Source: Fennellomyces sp. T-0311 (Eukaryota; Mucoromycota; Mucoromycetes; Mucorales; Lichtheimiaceae). From it: a DNA stretch of 64,000 bases. Positions 1 to 13,739 of the stretch are shown here, piece after piece (position 1 is the stretch's first letter; every line of letters starts with the position of its first letter). The DNA lies in assembly GCA_025266875.1 (NCBI GenBank), contig JALLLT010000003.1:868001-932000 (forward strand), read 5' to 3'. A program made the translations under genes and the position numbers. The notes under the pieces are model-generated. The model was not told the DNA's origin. It worked only from the letters and a program-made list of their open reading frames with translations, and did no database searches.

Positions 1-795
1 CACGCTTTTGATGCTCGTCCATGTGTGCTTTGGGTGCGATCAATATAAGCCCCTGCGGTTGAATCGAGGCCGCAAGAAAAGTTGCCAACGAGCATCCATA
101 CGAATGGCCAACAACGACCACTTGGTCTTTGTTGTAATACTTTAACACCGCCTGGATATCCTGAACGAGGGATTGGGTTGCATAGGATGGCCAGCTGAGA
201 ACGCATGTTAGTTGCCGTTGTCAGCAGCCAAGGGTAGGGCGTACGTACTCGGAAACCACCTGGCTGGATCCGCATCCCAACAGATCCAAGGCAAGGATCT
301 GGGATGCTTCTTTGGAAAACAGCTTTAATTGATCTTCCCACTGCGAGGCCTATTTCAAATCGCGTTAACAAGCGTGTGAATCCCAAGTGCAATATCTCTA
401 CCTGGCCGCCTAAACCGTGAATAAATAACAATGCAGGTCTATCCGGTCGGCTTCCCGGTACGTTGACGATGCGAAGGCGATGACCACGCACCGTGATCAT
501 TTCCGTATGGTCGAGCAACCATTCTGAGTCAGCTTTTTGTTTTTAGCAAACAGCAGTTAATATCAGGAACAAGAGTTTGTCAAGCAAGAATGGTTTTTTT
601 TTTACGCGATGCAAGTAATTCCCGTTCCAATGGAGTGTAGTTGTTTTTTCTTAGGACAATGTAAGAGGCACTTACAATGCCAACTGCAGCCAGTATAGCC
701 AGGCTCATCCGTTGTTGAGCAACAAAAGCCATAACCCAAACGCCGCTTGGTTTCCCGGAAATCGGGATGGTCAATGCCGTTTCGGTAGTATTCAT
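1..795 (-). CDS. alpha/beta hydrolase (ABHD8-like), 3' end beyond left edge
   Basis: A serine hydrolase of the alpha/beta fold, cut by the left edge. Exons read 795..606, 533..402, 340..249 and 194..1, with frame kept through all three introns. The N-terminus starts with about 20 polar residues, then one hydrophobic segment (around residues 28-47), so the protein is probably membrane-anchored. The second exon ends in an oxyanion-type HGLGGQ motif continuing into WEDQL. Exon 4 carries the nucleophile elbow VVVGHSYG; the catalytic Asp and His would lie outside the window. The order HG-LGG, LDLLGCG, GHSYG fits the ABHD8/ABHD4 group, and the substrate cannot be told. The start codon lies 98 bp from the divergent RCC1 gene, so the two probably share a promoter. 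The family call is firm; the exact subfamily is less so. Confidence 0.8.
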
Positions 796-893
796 GCTTT
801 AAGCCACCGCGCGTTCGAGATATTTTAGCACCCGTTTTCGACTCGACCAAAAGCTCTCTTTTTCATTCTTTTTCTTTTTCATATTACTCCACA
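796..893. promoter_or_regulatory. 98-bp divergent promoter between the hydrolase and RCC1 genes
   Basis: The two start codons face away from each other with 98 bp between them, so one short intergenic stretch must hold both core promoters and both 5' leaders. It contains a pyrimidine-rich run (ctctttttcattctttttctttttc) shown here only as position 858-882, just before the RCC1 start. No TATA box is obvious. The promoter role is inferred from geometry. Confidence 0.5.
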
Positions 894-2356
894 ATGGACG
901 ATCCAATGGACATGTCGCCTGTGCAGAAGCGAGCACGTATTGCGATTGACAGCCAACCAAGCACTTTATCTTCGCAAGGGTCGAGTCGCAGTGTCCTTTC
1001 TCGACAAAGCTCGTCGGTGGAAAATGTCGTCCCGACGGCTCCCGATCAAGTGGGTCAAGTCTTTGTGTTTGGCACCGGCGACACCGGACAGCTTGGACTG
1101 GGCGATGAAATGTTGACGCGCAAACGGCCCATGCCACTCAAGGCGCTCGCCGGAGAAGAGATCGTGGACGTGTGTTGCGGCGGGATGCACACAATTGCTG
1201 TCACTCAGGAAGGAAAGGTAGGTGGCATCTGGCAATGCAGCAGTCTGGGAATGGGGGGGCTAATGGATGAGGTTAGCTGTGGAGTTGGGGTTGCAATGAC
1301 CAGGGAGCTCTTGGACGTGGTGGCGAAGAGTACGAGCCTGCGCCGGTACAAAACTTGGACGGTGTGCATGTTGTCAAGGTGGCTTGCGGCGATTCGGTGT
1401 CGATGGCCCTTTCAGACGAGGGAACGCTGTTCTGCTGGGGTACTTTCCGAGTAAGTGTGGATGCATCATGACGGCTTGTCTGTGTATTGATCGGCGGCGG
1501 CGGGATTTAGTCTTCGGAGGGAGCGCTGGGTTTTTCGAAAAAGCAAGACGTTCAGTCGGTGCCGGCGATCTTTGAGCCGCTGTCAAAATACACCATTGTG
1601 GATATCGCGGCGGGCACCGACCACTGCATGGCGTTGACCAGTGAAGGTCGCATCTACACCTGGGGCAACGGCCAGCAATACCAACTGGGCCGGCGAGTGA
1701 TTGAGCGACGCAAAAAGAACGCACTGACGCCCGAACCGCTGGCCTTACGCAACATCAAACTAATTGGATCAGGGGCCTACCACTCATTCGCGCTGTCACA
1801 CCAGAACGAGCTGTACGTCTGGGGCTTCAACAACTTTGAACAATGCGGTCTGTGGGAAGCGTCGGGCGACCGACGGACACCCCAAGAGGTGACCATCCCC
1901 ACCATCATCCGCACGCTGGAGGGCCAAGTCAAACAGGTGGTTGCGGGCGAGCACCATTCGCTGGTCCTGATGGAGGACGGCGGTGTCTATGCGTTTGGTC
2001 GGGCCGACTCGTCTCAGCTGGGACTGCCTTCGTCGACCATCGAGCAGTTGACGCAGGACCAGAAAGGCAGTGACGACAGCACCAAATCCGGGTTCAAGCG
2101 AGCCATTGGGCTGCCCACGCGGATCCCCCAGCTGGAGAACGTCAGGGAGATCAGCAGCGGCAGTAACCATGCCATTGCAGTAACGCACGACGGCATTGCG
2201 TACACCTGGGGCTTTGGAGAGACGGCGGCCCTGGGCAATGGGTCTGAGGAGGACGAGGAGTTACCGTGTCAATTGACGGGCCAGAAATTAGAAGGCTTTA
2301 AGGTGCTGCGTGTGGCTGCGGGAGCACAGCATTCGGCTATTGTTGCATCTGAATAA
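894..2356 (+). CDS. RCC1-type guanine nucleotide exchange factor for Ran
   Basis: RCC1 (yeast Srm1/Prp20, fission yeast Pim1) sits on chromatin and loads GTP onto Ran, which sets the direction of nuclear transport and spindle assembly. Exons are 894..1217, 1277..1450 and 1511..2356, giving 447 residues, close to the usual family size. After a basic, serine-rich N-terminus (KRAR near residue 13, a probable nuclear signal) come seven-bladed RCC1 repeats with the typical GxGxxGQLGLG, CGGMHT, SWGCND, WGTFR, AGTDHC, WGNGQQYQLG, GAYHSFAL, GEHHSLVL and GSNHAIAV strings. The first intron boundary was chosen because it restores the repeat motif GKLWSWGC. The gene is divergent from the hydrolase and upstream of, and parallel to, the HOG1 gene. 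Identification is secure. Confidence 0.93.
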
Positions 2357-2831
2357 AATGTCGTCATTGCACCTCTGTGCTGGGTTTTTTTGTGTCGGCC
2401 GAACGTCGCACACGATTGACGTCAACCCGTTTCGATCGCCTTCTCAGAAACGCTGAAACATGGATCATGATCAGCTGGATTACTGCGTTTTGCGCCTTCT
2501 TCGCCTGCAGGACAACACAGTGCCGTATCGTCCGTGGGCAGGTCTGAGAAACAGCGCGCGAGCCAGCCAGGTTGCTTCACCATCCAAGGCAACGAAGGGC
2601 GCAAACAAACGGGAGCCACGAAAAAAAAAGAAAAGAAAAAGGCTCGCAGCGGAGTCGGCATCAAAACGGGCGGCTGAAGAGAGAAACAGGCGTTTTAGTA
2701 AAACGGTGCTTTTTTTTTCTTCCTCTCTTTCTTGCAAAAGGGTAAAAAAAAAGTTGTTGCGAAAAAGGAGGCCCGATCTTTTTTTTTCCTTTGAAACCTT
2801 ACCTTGCACCTCTTAATTCCTAGTTTTACTC
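2357..2831. other. spacer between RCC1 and HOG1
   Basis: This 475-bp stretch holds the RCC1 3' end and the HOG1 leader. Strand-asymmetric low-complexity runs (A-rich near 2620-2640, T-rich near 2708-2720 and 2779-2790) produce long open frames on both strands, but their translations are lysine/phenylalanine-rich and look like no protein. I see no gene. Confidence 0.6.
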
Positions 2832-4615
<1,784 letters not shown>

Positions 4616-5346
4616 TTTTGTGCGATATCCCTCCCATCCCCTCCCCCCTTGTCTCCATCCATACACACACACACACGCACACACATACCATCCACTGGTT
4701 ATAACGAGTAGCAAAACCCTCTCTTTCTCTCTTTTTTTTGTGTTGTTGTTTACGTATTCCCCCCATTATACTGTTTCTTCTTGATCGATTTTGAAGACGC
4801 ATGCAAGTTTAAGTCAAGATTTTCATGCAGGGATTGGAAAAAAGAATCGAGGCAATCGTGGCACTTTTTTTTTCTCCACATTACCGTTTTGTTCGTCGCG
4901 GGTGTGTTCACGGGTTCTTAGGGGTTGGTTACATCGATCGAATATTCTTATACTTGCACCCCTCTCGCTTCTCTTATTGTTCTGGGCTCAATCATGTGAT
5001 GCTTTACATCATCGAACCCATCGATTGAACTCCCAGTGACAGTATGCATATGTTTGTATCGATTGGCATTGCATAATCCCATTATTAATTAAATGCCCTT
5101 TGTCAGTACCTGTATGTGTGTGCCCCTCCTATGTAACAATGGAAACATCCAAGCACGTACATGTGCTTATAAATAGACCAACTCTCCCTCCCCATCGTTC
5201 ACTTAGTGCTAGATATTAAGCTTCCTTCAAAAACCAGCCCGAAAACTTGGCAACAACGGAGAAATCTCAAATTCTTGATCAACCTTAAGACCAGTAAGAG
5301 CTACCTTGAAATATTTTTACCTGCAAAAACTCTCCTTTTGACCATA
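4616..5346. other. HOG1 3' flank with a CA microsatellite
   Basis: A (CA)n tract at about 4662-4687 and a T-rich run near 4731 follow the HOG1 stop. Open frames here translate to non-conserved sequence. No gene or RNA was recognised up to the transposon at 5347. Confidence 0.6.
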
Positions 5347-6008
5347 CAGTGGAACCCCGCTTTTTGCACATGCGGGTTTACCCTCAAATTATGTGCAAAA
5401 AGCGGGGGTGTGCAAAAAGCGAGGTTGTTACACGAAGGGAAATATAATATCCGCTAGTTAGTGTCAGCCAATAATATGTAGTAGAGCGCAAAATCGATGA
5501 TAGTATATAAGCTCAAATAACTTAGCAAGTGTTCCTCCTTCTCTTATTCCTTTTATTTAACATGCCACTAAAAGAAAAGCCTAGAATTGAGGAAAAACAT
5601 AAGGAAACCATCATTTCATGCTTTTCTGAAAGAGAATGAGCCAACATATCAATTAAGATTATTGACGTTATCAATTGGGCCCGTATAGTTGGTCACAGAA
5701 GGCTGATATGATTGCTGGTGTCCTTAATATTATGGATGATTTAGAGCACAGCGAGCTTATGGAGGAGCTGAACAAAGTCTGTGATGATTTCCGTAAAAAG
5801 CGTCAGATGCACTGAGTTTTTACATTTTTTCTGGAATACTCTTAGAGCCGAGTTCGAATCTCATAGCCCGCTATCGGATCTGAGCTATATAGGATAAGCA
5901 CATCCTGAATTTTGGTGTGCAAAGTGCAAAAAGCGGGGGATGTGCAAATTTTCTTAAGTGAAGAGCGGGTTTACCTGAGAATTATGTGCAAAAAGCGGGG
6001 CTCCACTG
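5347..6008. mobile_element. non-autonomous pogo/Tigger-like DNA transposon, 662 bp
   Basis: The ends are inverted repeats: CAGTGGAACCCCGC at the left is mirrored by GCGGGGCTCCACTG at the right (one mismatch in 14), and both are flanked by TA (5345-5346 and 6009-6010), the target duplication of the Tc1/mariner-pogo superfamily. Subterminal copies of gtgcaaaaagcggg occur at both ends (about 5393, 5410, 5928, 5984), as expected for transposase-binding sites. The interior keeps two short coding remnants in + sense: one from ATG 5562 ending at TGA 5637-5639 (starts MPLKEKPRIEEKHKE) and one ending at TGA about 5813 (acidic then basic, ...DDFRKKRQMH). They could be the two ends of a deleted transposase gene. 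Superfamily assignment rests on the ends and the TA duplication. Confidence 0.8.
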
Positions 6009-6484
6009 TATCTGCGTAAATTATAAAGGCAAAGCGCAGGTGTGCGTATCATTTGCAATGTGTAGCAATATCGCCTATCCCCTTGTCATATTCGCTCTCG
6101 TTGTTTATAGTTAATACATAGACGCAAATCCGTAACTCTGCTGCAACTTGATTATTTCACATACTGGAACTAAACCTTTGAGTATATACAACCAGCCTCC
6201 GACTTTTGGAACAAACCCAAAGATTTGCTACAACATACGACGGCCAAGGTGTGTGCTATATGATATTCATTGATCTGTGGTGTACCTATGACATTTCCAA
6301 AAGTACCTGTTTTCTATATACATATTGTACATACTTAAAAAACATAACTTGAGCAGACCGTTTATATATATATACGTAAGAAATCGAAATAAAGTATATC
6401 TTACAGGTCCAGGCAAACAAAGGAAACAGAATTGATCATTTTACACAAAATATTGAATGGGTCCGGACTACGTATATTGTAGCA
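6009..6484. other. AT-rich flank with no gene seen
   Basis: This stretch lies between the transposon and the stop of the first F-box gene. It is AT-rich with TATATATATA near 6365-6375 and probably holds the 3' untranslated region of the minus-strand gene. Nothing else was recognised. Confidence 0.5.
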
Positions 6485-8624
6485 TTAATAAGGTTGAAAA
6501 TCTACCTTCTTAAAGCGTTTCTCCAATACAGTTCTGCCTTCCAGGGTTATTCCTGATTCGCCGGGAACAGTTATCGCCATATTCGAGTCGATGACTTTTG
6601 AATGAGCGACGCCAAGTGCAGCATCATCATTGAACTTCATGCCAGATAATGTCAAATACCTCAAGTATGTCATTTCAGCAATCATTCGCGTAAACACGGC
6701 TACATCTGATGCTGTCACTTCTTCTTCAGCTCCATGTACCGCTAACTCCACCAAGGCTTGAACCTTCCCGATAGTATGAAGTACGTTGGCCGTTACACCC
6801 TTGCATTTCTTGATCTGGAGACGACCTAGACGTCGTCCATTCTTGGCGTCGTACTGTTGCAGCAACCGTATAAACGAGCTTCCTCGTATGTCAATATGGT
6901 GGAATTCCAGTTCCGCGGTTAAAGAAACCAAATCTGCCACAGCATCGAATATGTTGTTCGCCATCGTCGTTGATATTACAGTATCTTGGGTATTCTGGTC
7001 ACCGATAGCACCGATTAGTTTGAAGCATTTTAGATTGGGGCAGCAGCGGAGCATTCCAGGGAAACATTCAAGAAACGCAGCTGAAGCATGGCCTGTGTTG
7101 ATGTTGAGGTACTCGAGGCAAGGGAGCGAAAATGACGAGAGAAGCTGCCAATCAACCAACGTAGTCCCTTCACATACGGGTTCAAGTAATAATGTTGAAA
7201 GCAACTCTGTGCCTCTTTGTAGATATGGCAATAAAGGTTGCGCTGAGCGTACATTGGGCAGTGCTAGGCGTTGGAGCTTGGCTGGTTCGGCTGGCTTCAA
7301 AAATTCGGAACCCATAAGTGCGTGGACTTCGAGTTCTTCAAAGGACTCCTTGTTTATCACAATGGCGATTAGTCGTGGGCAGTGTTGGTACTTGATAACT
7401 GATAGAATATCGCCTTCATAGTTATCCAATTCGAGAAACTGGAGATTTGGTGAAAGCTGAACAAGTTGCAAGACATTGGTAAGTGCTGTCGCCCGTGAGC
7501 TGAGACAAATTCTGGTAAGTGATGTAGTGTGCGAAATTGGTACTCCATCGCCATGACAATCGGCGATACTGTAAACTGTGCACCGGAGGTCAGCAAGGTT
7601 TCTGCAGATTGATAAAATGCAGCCAAGCGATATGATCGTGTTGCAAGGTTCATCAATTACCAGTGTCGTCAGCGTCAGAGCGATATATGGCAGTGCATTA
7701 TATAAGTATATGCTTAGATCCCCTGGATCAGGTGCTACGAACAAGAATATATATGAAATCACCTTGTATCCGAGACAATTACAGTCTGCTCTACTTACTG
7801 GTTGTGCTGTAATGCTGAATGTATAACGACCGTAAGCGAGGAAATAACTGTGTGCGCGTCATATCAATGCAAAGGACCATTGTCTGCGGATCTAGTTCGA
7901 CAAGGTTGAGCTCCTCCACATGTCGAGAAATCAAAGGCAGCAGCTTATATGTCGCAGAATCCTTAGTATATCCAACGGGTGACTTCACTATTGATCCGGC
8001 GGCGCGCCAAGGTATGGGGGACTGGAGCAATCGATTTCTCCACGTATGACTAACTTCGATGCAATTCATTGCGTCATCACCATTTATATGGTGAACAATA
8101 CTGGAGAAAACGTCGTGCGGACTCTCGGCAATAAAGTCAACTCGGCGATCCAGCCTTTGCTTTGCAGCATCGATCTGATGTTGGATAGAGTTGCGCAGGT
8201 CGTCGGTAATCGGAACGTCGAGCGCTTTCTGCAGTGTATCGATGACATTTTGTTGCTTTCCTTGAATGGAGTATATATCTGCCGCGGAAAGATACCCGTC
8301 AATGTCAAGGGGATTAAATTCGATCATTTGTAGCGCGTCTCCAAGCTCCTCTGCGATGTTTGCTTTCTTGTTCCATGCAACGTGACGCAGTTTTAGCAAA
8401 CCAGCAGCCCTTTTCAAGAGTTCGTGAATCAGATGAGAAGATTGGCTAATTGCTTCATCGTATGCGCCATTTTGCAATGCTTCGGTCGTGCCTGATGTCA
8501 GTTGTTCCAATGAGGGCAGTAGCGTCTCCTGGAATGTCGGCTGATGCTCAACAGCGATTGCGGTGTGCGATCCGTTGCTTGAGAATGTCCAACCAGAAGC
8601 TGTTTTTCTCTTCTTTGGTATCAT
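6485..8624 (-). CDS. TPR-like / F-box / LRR protein, family member 1
   Basis: A probable substrate receptor of an SCF ubiquitin ligase: the F-box would bind Skp1 and the leucine-rich repeats would bind the target. Exons 8624..7799 and 7734..6485 give 691 residues. Residues about 50-155 form a helical TPR-like region (DALQMIEFNPLDIDGYL..., IYSIQGKQ). The F-box is at about 161-206 (RRVDFIAESPHDVF ... PIPW), followed by some 12 degenerate LRRs to the C-terminus. The single intron interrupts the codon after STT with phase 1, a position repeated in the paralogues downstream. It lies head-to-tail with member 2. The family is recognised from the repeated architecture within this window; the specific target is unknown. 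Confidence 0.82.
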
Positions 8625-9072
8625 GGTTTACGTATGTTTTGGCCCTGGAATAAAAAAAGACCTATAAAAAGATCCACGCCGGGGAACAATCTAACACTAT
8701 TCTGTCAATAATCCGAAACTTGTTGAGTCTGCCTTTTAGGTACACCAAACACCGGAAGAAGCTTCGGACCTTTGTCTCGTGGCAACAGAGCTACCACAAC
8801 GTCAATGACTCAAACAGGCTTTATGATTCAGTTACGTACTTTTGTTATTCCCAAAAACTATTAAATGGTGCCAAAGTGTAGGGACCCAGGCCAAGTGGTA
8901 CAAAGGCCTGGTGTCCCAAAATAACGACGAACTCTCCTCTTCTGCTCCCAACTGTCAGCAATTCAACAAATCATGAATGTACTCTACAAACACATGTAAT
9001 AACTGTAGCGCACACTTGGAAATTAGATAATTTATACAGCTTTTTATTGTAACCCTTTTAACGGAAACATCA
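8625..9072. other. spacer between F-box members 1 and 2
   Basis: This holds the upstream region of member 1 and the 3' end of member 2. The only structure noted is the hairpin at 8881..8916, listed separately. No gene seen. Confidence 0.5.
8881..8916. repeat. hairpin with a tRNA D-arm-like centre
   Basis: gggacccaggcc and ggcctggtgtccc are inverted complements with one bulged base, separated by about 11 bases (aagtggtacaaa). The run GGCCAAGTGGTACAAAGGC resembles the D arm (A box) of a class II tRNA, but I could not fold a full cloverleaf and see no good B box downstream. It may be a fragment of a tRNA-derived element or chance. Confidence 0.3.
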
Positions 9073-11111
9073 CTACGCCGTGATGTTGTATATACAGCAT
9101 GCAGACCGCCCCATAACATCCATAAGTAAGTTAAAAGTATCTTCTGATATTCTAACATCATAGGCTTCCATTTTGCTTAACGTCTTGCAATTGGTAATGT
9201 ATCTCGCCGCCTCCATTGTTAGTTCGGTATTCTCGAACCTCAAGATCGAGAGCTCAGGTAGCCGGCTAAGTCTCTGTATAAACTCGGTCATGTCGGCAGC
9301 GGTGACTCCATGGTTTGCGGGGAAAAAGAGCGTCAAATTGACCAAGCTTGTTATCCTTGATATTCGACCTAGAGTATCAGTATTGACACCGCAACAATTG
9401 TAGAGTTTCAGTTCTCGTAGCGAGACATGGTTCCCATCTCGGATAGTATAGCGCTCCAGGAGGCGATTAAAAGATTGTGAGCGTATATCAAATGAATCCA
9501 AATGCAAGCATGTTAAACCAGCTAAACTGGCTATTGCATCAAAGATCGAGTGGATTGCCGGAGATGGTGCATCATTCACCCGTAAAGCATATCCGTGCCA
9601 GCCTTCTAGACGAAGGCTTTCGAGGCTGGGATAACAGGTAATCATGCTTGCAAGATGGCCAAGAAATGTGGATGGACACCTGGATAATTCAATAAACAGA
9701 TACTTCAAGTTGCGCATGACTGTTGTCGATAACGGACTCCAATCCAACTGAGGGTCTGTCCCTCCATCAATGGGTTCAAAGTACATATATTCGATTGAAT
9801 CGCGTCCGTTTTCCAATTGCGATCGTAAAGGTTGCATGGAATAAACATCGCTGATCATTATAAACTGGAGACTGTTGGGTGATCCATCCGACATTGCCTG
9901 TGTTACAATATCGTCGCATTGAACTTCGCCATCAGTGTCGAGATTTGCAGAGGTTGTCCTGAGTACTTTTAACTTGGGGCAATGTTTTCCAACTATTGGT
10001 AGAATATCTCCTTGGAAAGGGTGAATTTTCAAGATTTGAAGATGTGGAGAGTGTGCGAGTATTGGTCCAAAGTCCGTTAGCGTGATAATCTCTTCTTGAG
10101 AGCAAAGACGAATATTCGTCAATGATGTAGAGCACAGCACCGGGAATTCGTCAGATGCGCCGGTTACGGACCTAGACTTGCAGCAGATAGTTTGAAGGTT
10201 GGGACAGATAGAAAGAATCCGCCCAAGAGATATGTCAACGGAATATAGTGTCAGCTCTTGTAGGGTCTGGGAAATATGGGGTAACGCGGTATACAGGTAA
10301 CTGGCAATATCAATCCTAAAGTTGCGTGCTGGTTTGTAATTAATATCTTTTACATTCGACGCCAGCAAAATAACATACTTTCCGCAGAGATATACAAGCT
10401 TTGCAGACGGGAGAAGGTGGGTAAGACTAAAAGTCGTGCATGCGATATCGATCCTGATCCTTTGAAAAGGCAGAGTTTCTTGGTGTATTTTGATACAATA
10501 GGCAAAAGACGATCCAATAATCGGGATGAACTTGTGCTTTCGGTTGTTGACAACTCAATAGTGTGCCAAGGCACGGGGCAATGTAAGACCTTGTCTCGCC
10601 ATTGTTGACTGACTTTGATGGAGGTGAGTGCTGTTGTAATAGTAAAATGGCTCAATATGTTGCACAGAATATCGTAAGGTGCTTGAGTGATAAAGTCGAT
10701 ACGCCGTTCAAGGTGACATTTAGTCTTATCAATTTGTTGCCGAAGAAACGCGCGCTGACTTTGGTCTGGACACCAGGCGATCCCCGCAAAAAGGACCTGG
10801 ATTGCTTTGCTTTGCTTGCCCTGAATGGAGTACAATTTGGCGGCACGGAGATATCCATTGGGACTGTTTGGGTTCAATTGTATAAGCAGGGATGCATCCT
10901 CATGTTCTCTCGCAATGTTATTTGTTTTTTCGGAAGCCAGCGCACGTAGTTCAACGATTTTCGTAGTGAGGTCGAGCAGGTCGTTCACCATTGTCGAGGT
11001 TTCTGCGATCACTTTGTGGTATTGTTGCAATTGCAGAGATTTTCGAATCTCGTCTGTGGCAAGATTGAGCGTTGCCATTGCAGATTCATGAAGTAATGGC
11101 ATGTTGGTCAT
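9073..11111 (-). CDS. TPR-like / F-box / LRR protein, family member 2
   Basis: A paralogue of the gene at 6485-8624 with the same architecture. Exons 11111..10379 and 10328..9073 give 662 residues. The TPR-like helices lie at about 15-135 with the family string GYLRAAKLYSIQGKQ (87-100). The F-box is at about 137-182 (RRIDFITQAPYDIL ... CPVPW), then LRRs to the end, finishing near the family motif GVTAADMTEFIQRL. The intron falls at the same place and phase as in member 1 (codon split 1+2 after the last residue before the LRR block). A second in-frame ATG at residue 4 (MPLLHES) is an alternative start. It is divergent from member 3, with about 590 bp between the two starts. Confidence 0.82.
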
Positions 11112-11700
11112 GACAGAAGAAAGCAGTGCTGATAAGTAATTCCACTGATAAGAAGTCGAATTGCTTTTGTGTCACATACTTTCGCTGCCAGAGCATGCGA
11201 AAAAGAATATGAGGTAAATGCCAACTGTAATTGCCATGCATTACGGGGAAACGTTATTGTGCATTATATTCTCACGCTGTCTCCAGCTTCGTAGTTTGGT
11301 AGATTCCATAATATACCCCCCCCCATTCCATATACCCCGTGTCGAGTTTTTTCGTCTTGGTTCTAACCTTCCAATCTGGACTGAAGGTGTACGAAGCCAT
11401 ATGCAAGTTATAAACTGTAAGTTTAGTTTCCACTAAGGTTATTCAACCGCGGCATTACCGAGCAAGACACTGTAACTGCGTTTGGCCAATGTAGACAGTG
11501 TCAACCAGGGCATCTATGGCTGGCAGAATAGGAGACGAGGATAATGCATCAGGACCGTGTCACCCTATCTCATAGAAGATCGATGTATTGATATATATCA
11601 AAAGACAAAAAGCATTAGCATCCGTCTGTGTTACACGAAGGAGGATGAAAGTTACAAATGGCCACGCCACAGTTCCCAGCAAGAGCTTTTTTTTCTTCAG
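11112..11700. promoter_or_regulatory. divergent upstream region of F-box members 2 and 3
   Basis: A 589-bp region between two genes transcribed away from each other. It includes a short C run (about 11321) and a T run just before the member 3 start. An open frame in phase with member 3 reaches back to an ATG at 11557, so part of this region could be coding. No specific operator recognised. Confidence 0.4.
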
Positions 11701-13739
11701 ATGCAAACAGACAATGCAAAGTCAAAGCAGCCTTCATTCTTCAGACAGTCAACCCCAGATCATCTTCAAATCTACCAGTTTGAAGATCAAGTACCCCTCA
11801 TGGCGACCCAACAATTAAACCCGATAATCAAACTGCTCTGCAGTAAACAGCACAATGAATCCGAACAGCTCGCAATCGCGAATCTCGCAAAGAAACTTGA
11901 CTTGTACGCCTGTATCTGGGAAAAGACACCGAATCTAAGCCAGGAACTTCGAGAAACACTTTGGACGCTGCGCGATATCGACAAATGTCTCTACACAGGA
12001 CAACTTTACTTGGTTCAAGCCCGATATAAGCACGCCCTTCAAGTGCTCACCGAGGGAATACATAATTTTTCTCCTGATGCTCCAGAATATGTCCTGATCA
12101 AAAAGCTGATGCAGCTCGCCAGACACCGTTTGAGGAGATACGTTGACGTTATTACGCAAAGTCCATACGACATTCTATCCACCATCATCTCATATCTAGA
12201 TCCAGATTCAAGGAGCGTTTGCGCGTATGTCAGTCGCTCATGGCGCAGCAGAGTGCTGGGCTGTGAAGAGGCTTGGCGGATACTACATTTATCTGGATCG
12301 AGTTCCCGAAAAAAAACGAAAGCACTAGGACTGTTTCCGGCTGTGGCACAGCATATCAATACACTTACTCTACACAACGATACCAAGGTAAACATCAAAT
12401 GCATCGGCCTACTTGGCTCCGCGCTTTTTTCCCGTCTGCGGTCACTGACAATCACGGATCACTGTAAGTTTATCCTGCTACTTTACACTATGCGTAGAAA
12501 GGGAATCTAACTAGTTTTACAGCATCCTTCGATTCGGATACAGGAGTAGCGTTGTACGCTGCATTGCCCTTCATAGCCCAGACACTGACCGAGCTCCGAA
12601 TCATCACCCCGAGATCGCTTAACATTGAGCTTGGCACTATTATTACGACATGCCACAACCTCACCAGTATTGAATTCCGCGTTTATTCGATTGCCGACAG
12701 CGACCTTGTTATAGGTGTACATAACCCCACTTTACTCACACACGTCGATCTCCAGTGCACCAAGTACTGTATCAACGTCACAAGTCTCCAGCAGCTGTTT
12801 TCCTTGTCATCGCATCTCGAATCATTAATACTGGGTAGATGTCAAGAGGATGTTTTGCCAGTTATCGGACACTACTGCCCCAAACTGACAACAATCATAT
12901 CAAATACCAACAAGTTTAAGGATATCTATAACGCAGTTGTTCCTCAGCTGATAGATTCTGATGGTACTGGGCTGCAACTTCTATCGTTAGATCCCGTTTA
13001 TTCGACACAGCCCATCCAACCTCGTCTTGCAGCAAGTCGCTACTCTCTCCGCGCCATGTATTTAGCGCCAAACAGTGACGGTAACCACGGCGAATCACAC
13101 GAAGACTGGAATCCTTTGACTTTATTCACCATGCATTGCCTGACCCATCTATCTGTTGATGGATCTTGGAGCACGCCAGCCTTCTGTTCTTGCTTGCCAG
13201 CAATGCTGCGATGCTGCCCAAACCTGGAAACGCTTGCCTTGCGAAATTGCTTTGATCAATACGAGCCACCAGGTTCCATGCAATCCGGAGGGGATAGTAT
13301 ATTCAGCGCAATGATGGAGATGAAAAATCTCACTTGCTTGGATATGATGTATGTACGTACGAGCGGTCAATCTTTTATACGATTTTTACAACTCCATGCG
13401 ATGAGCGGATCGCGTTTGCAAAAGCTCTCGGTCGTTGGTGCGAGAGAGATGGCTGGCGACATTATTAAACATGCCGCAAGAATTGAGAGCTTGAGAGAGT
13501 TGATTATCCAAAACATGCGGGGCTTGACGACATCGGAAGTAACGGAATTTGCACGCCTATTGAGTCAACTGCCTCAACTTTCGGCTCTCACGTTGGCGGG
13601 TATGAAGTTAAAGACCGAAGCGGCTCGCAACATTGCTGCGTGTGAATGTCTATCTTCATTGACAGCCTTCAACCTCGTGATTACCGAAGAAGCATCCTTA
13701 CTTCTTCGCAACAATATTCGAAATGTAAAAATATTCTAG
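11701..13739 (+). CDS. TPR-like / F-box / LRR protein, family member 3
   Basis: Same family, plus strand. Exons 11701..12463 and 12523..13739 give 659 residues. The ATG at 11701 was preferred because it gives a length like the paralogues; the in-frame ATG at 11557 would add 48 residues with no family similarity. The TPR-like part has diverged (YTGQLYLVQARYKHAL, about 98-112). The F-box is at about 146-192 (YVDVITQSPYDILS ... EEAW), and an LRR block follows from the intron onward. The intron is again phase 1 at the F-box/LRR linker, followed by ALYAALPFIAQTL, which matches the other members. It probably acts as an SCF substrate receptor. Confidence 0.8.

Noticed and set aside
1796..2188. Long minus-strand frames within RCC1
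   Set aside because: They are shadows of the GC-rich RCC1 coding strand, which explains the whole interval.
2460..2816. Open frame of 118 codons between RCC1 and HOG1, with an overlapping frame on the other strand
   Set aside because: It is made of A- and T-runs; the translation is lysine/arginine/phenylalanine-rich, lacks any domain and lies in the HOG1 leader.
5849..5862. B-box-like GAGTTCGAATCTC inside the transposon, hinting at a tRNA
   Set aside because: No cloverleaf can be folded around it and no A box lies at the right distance; it is inside a TIR element.
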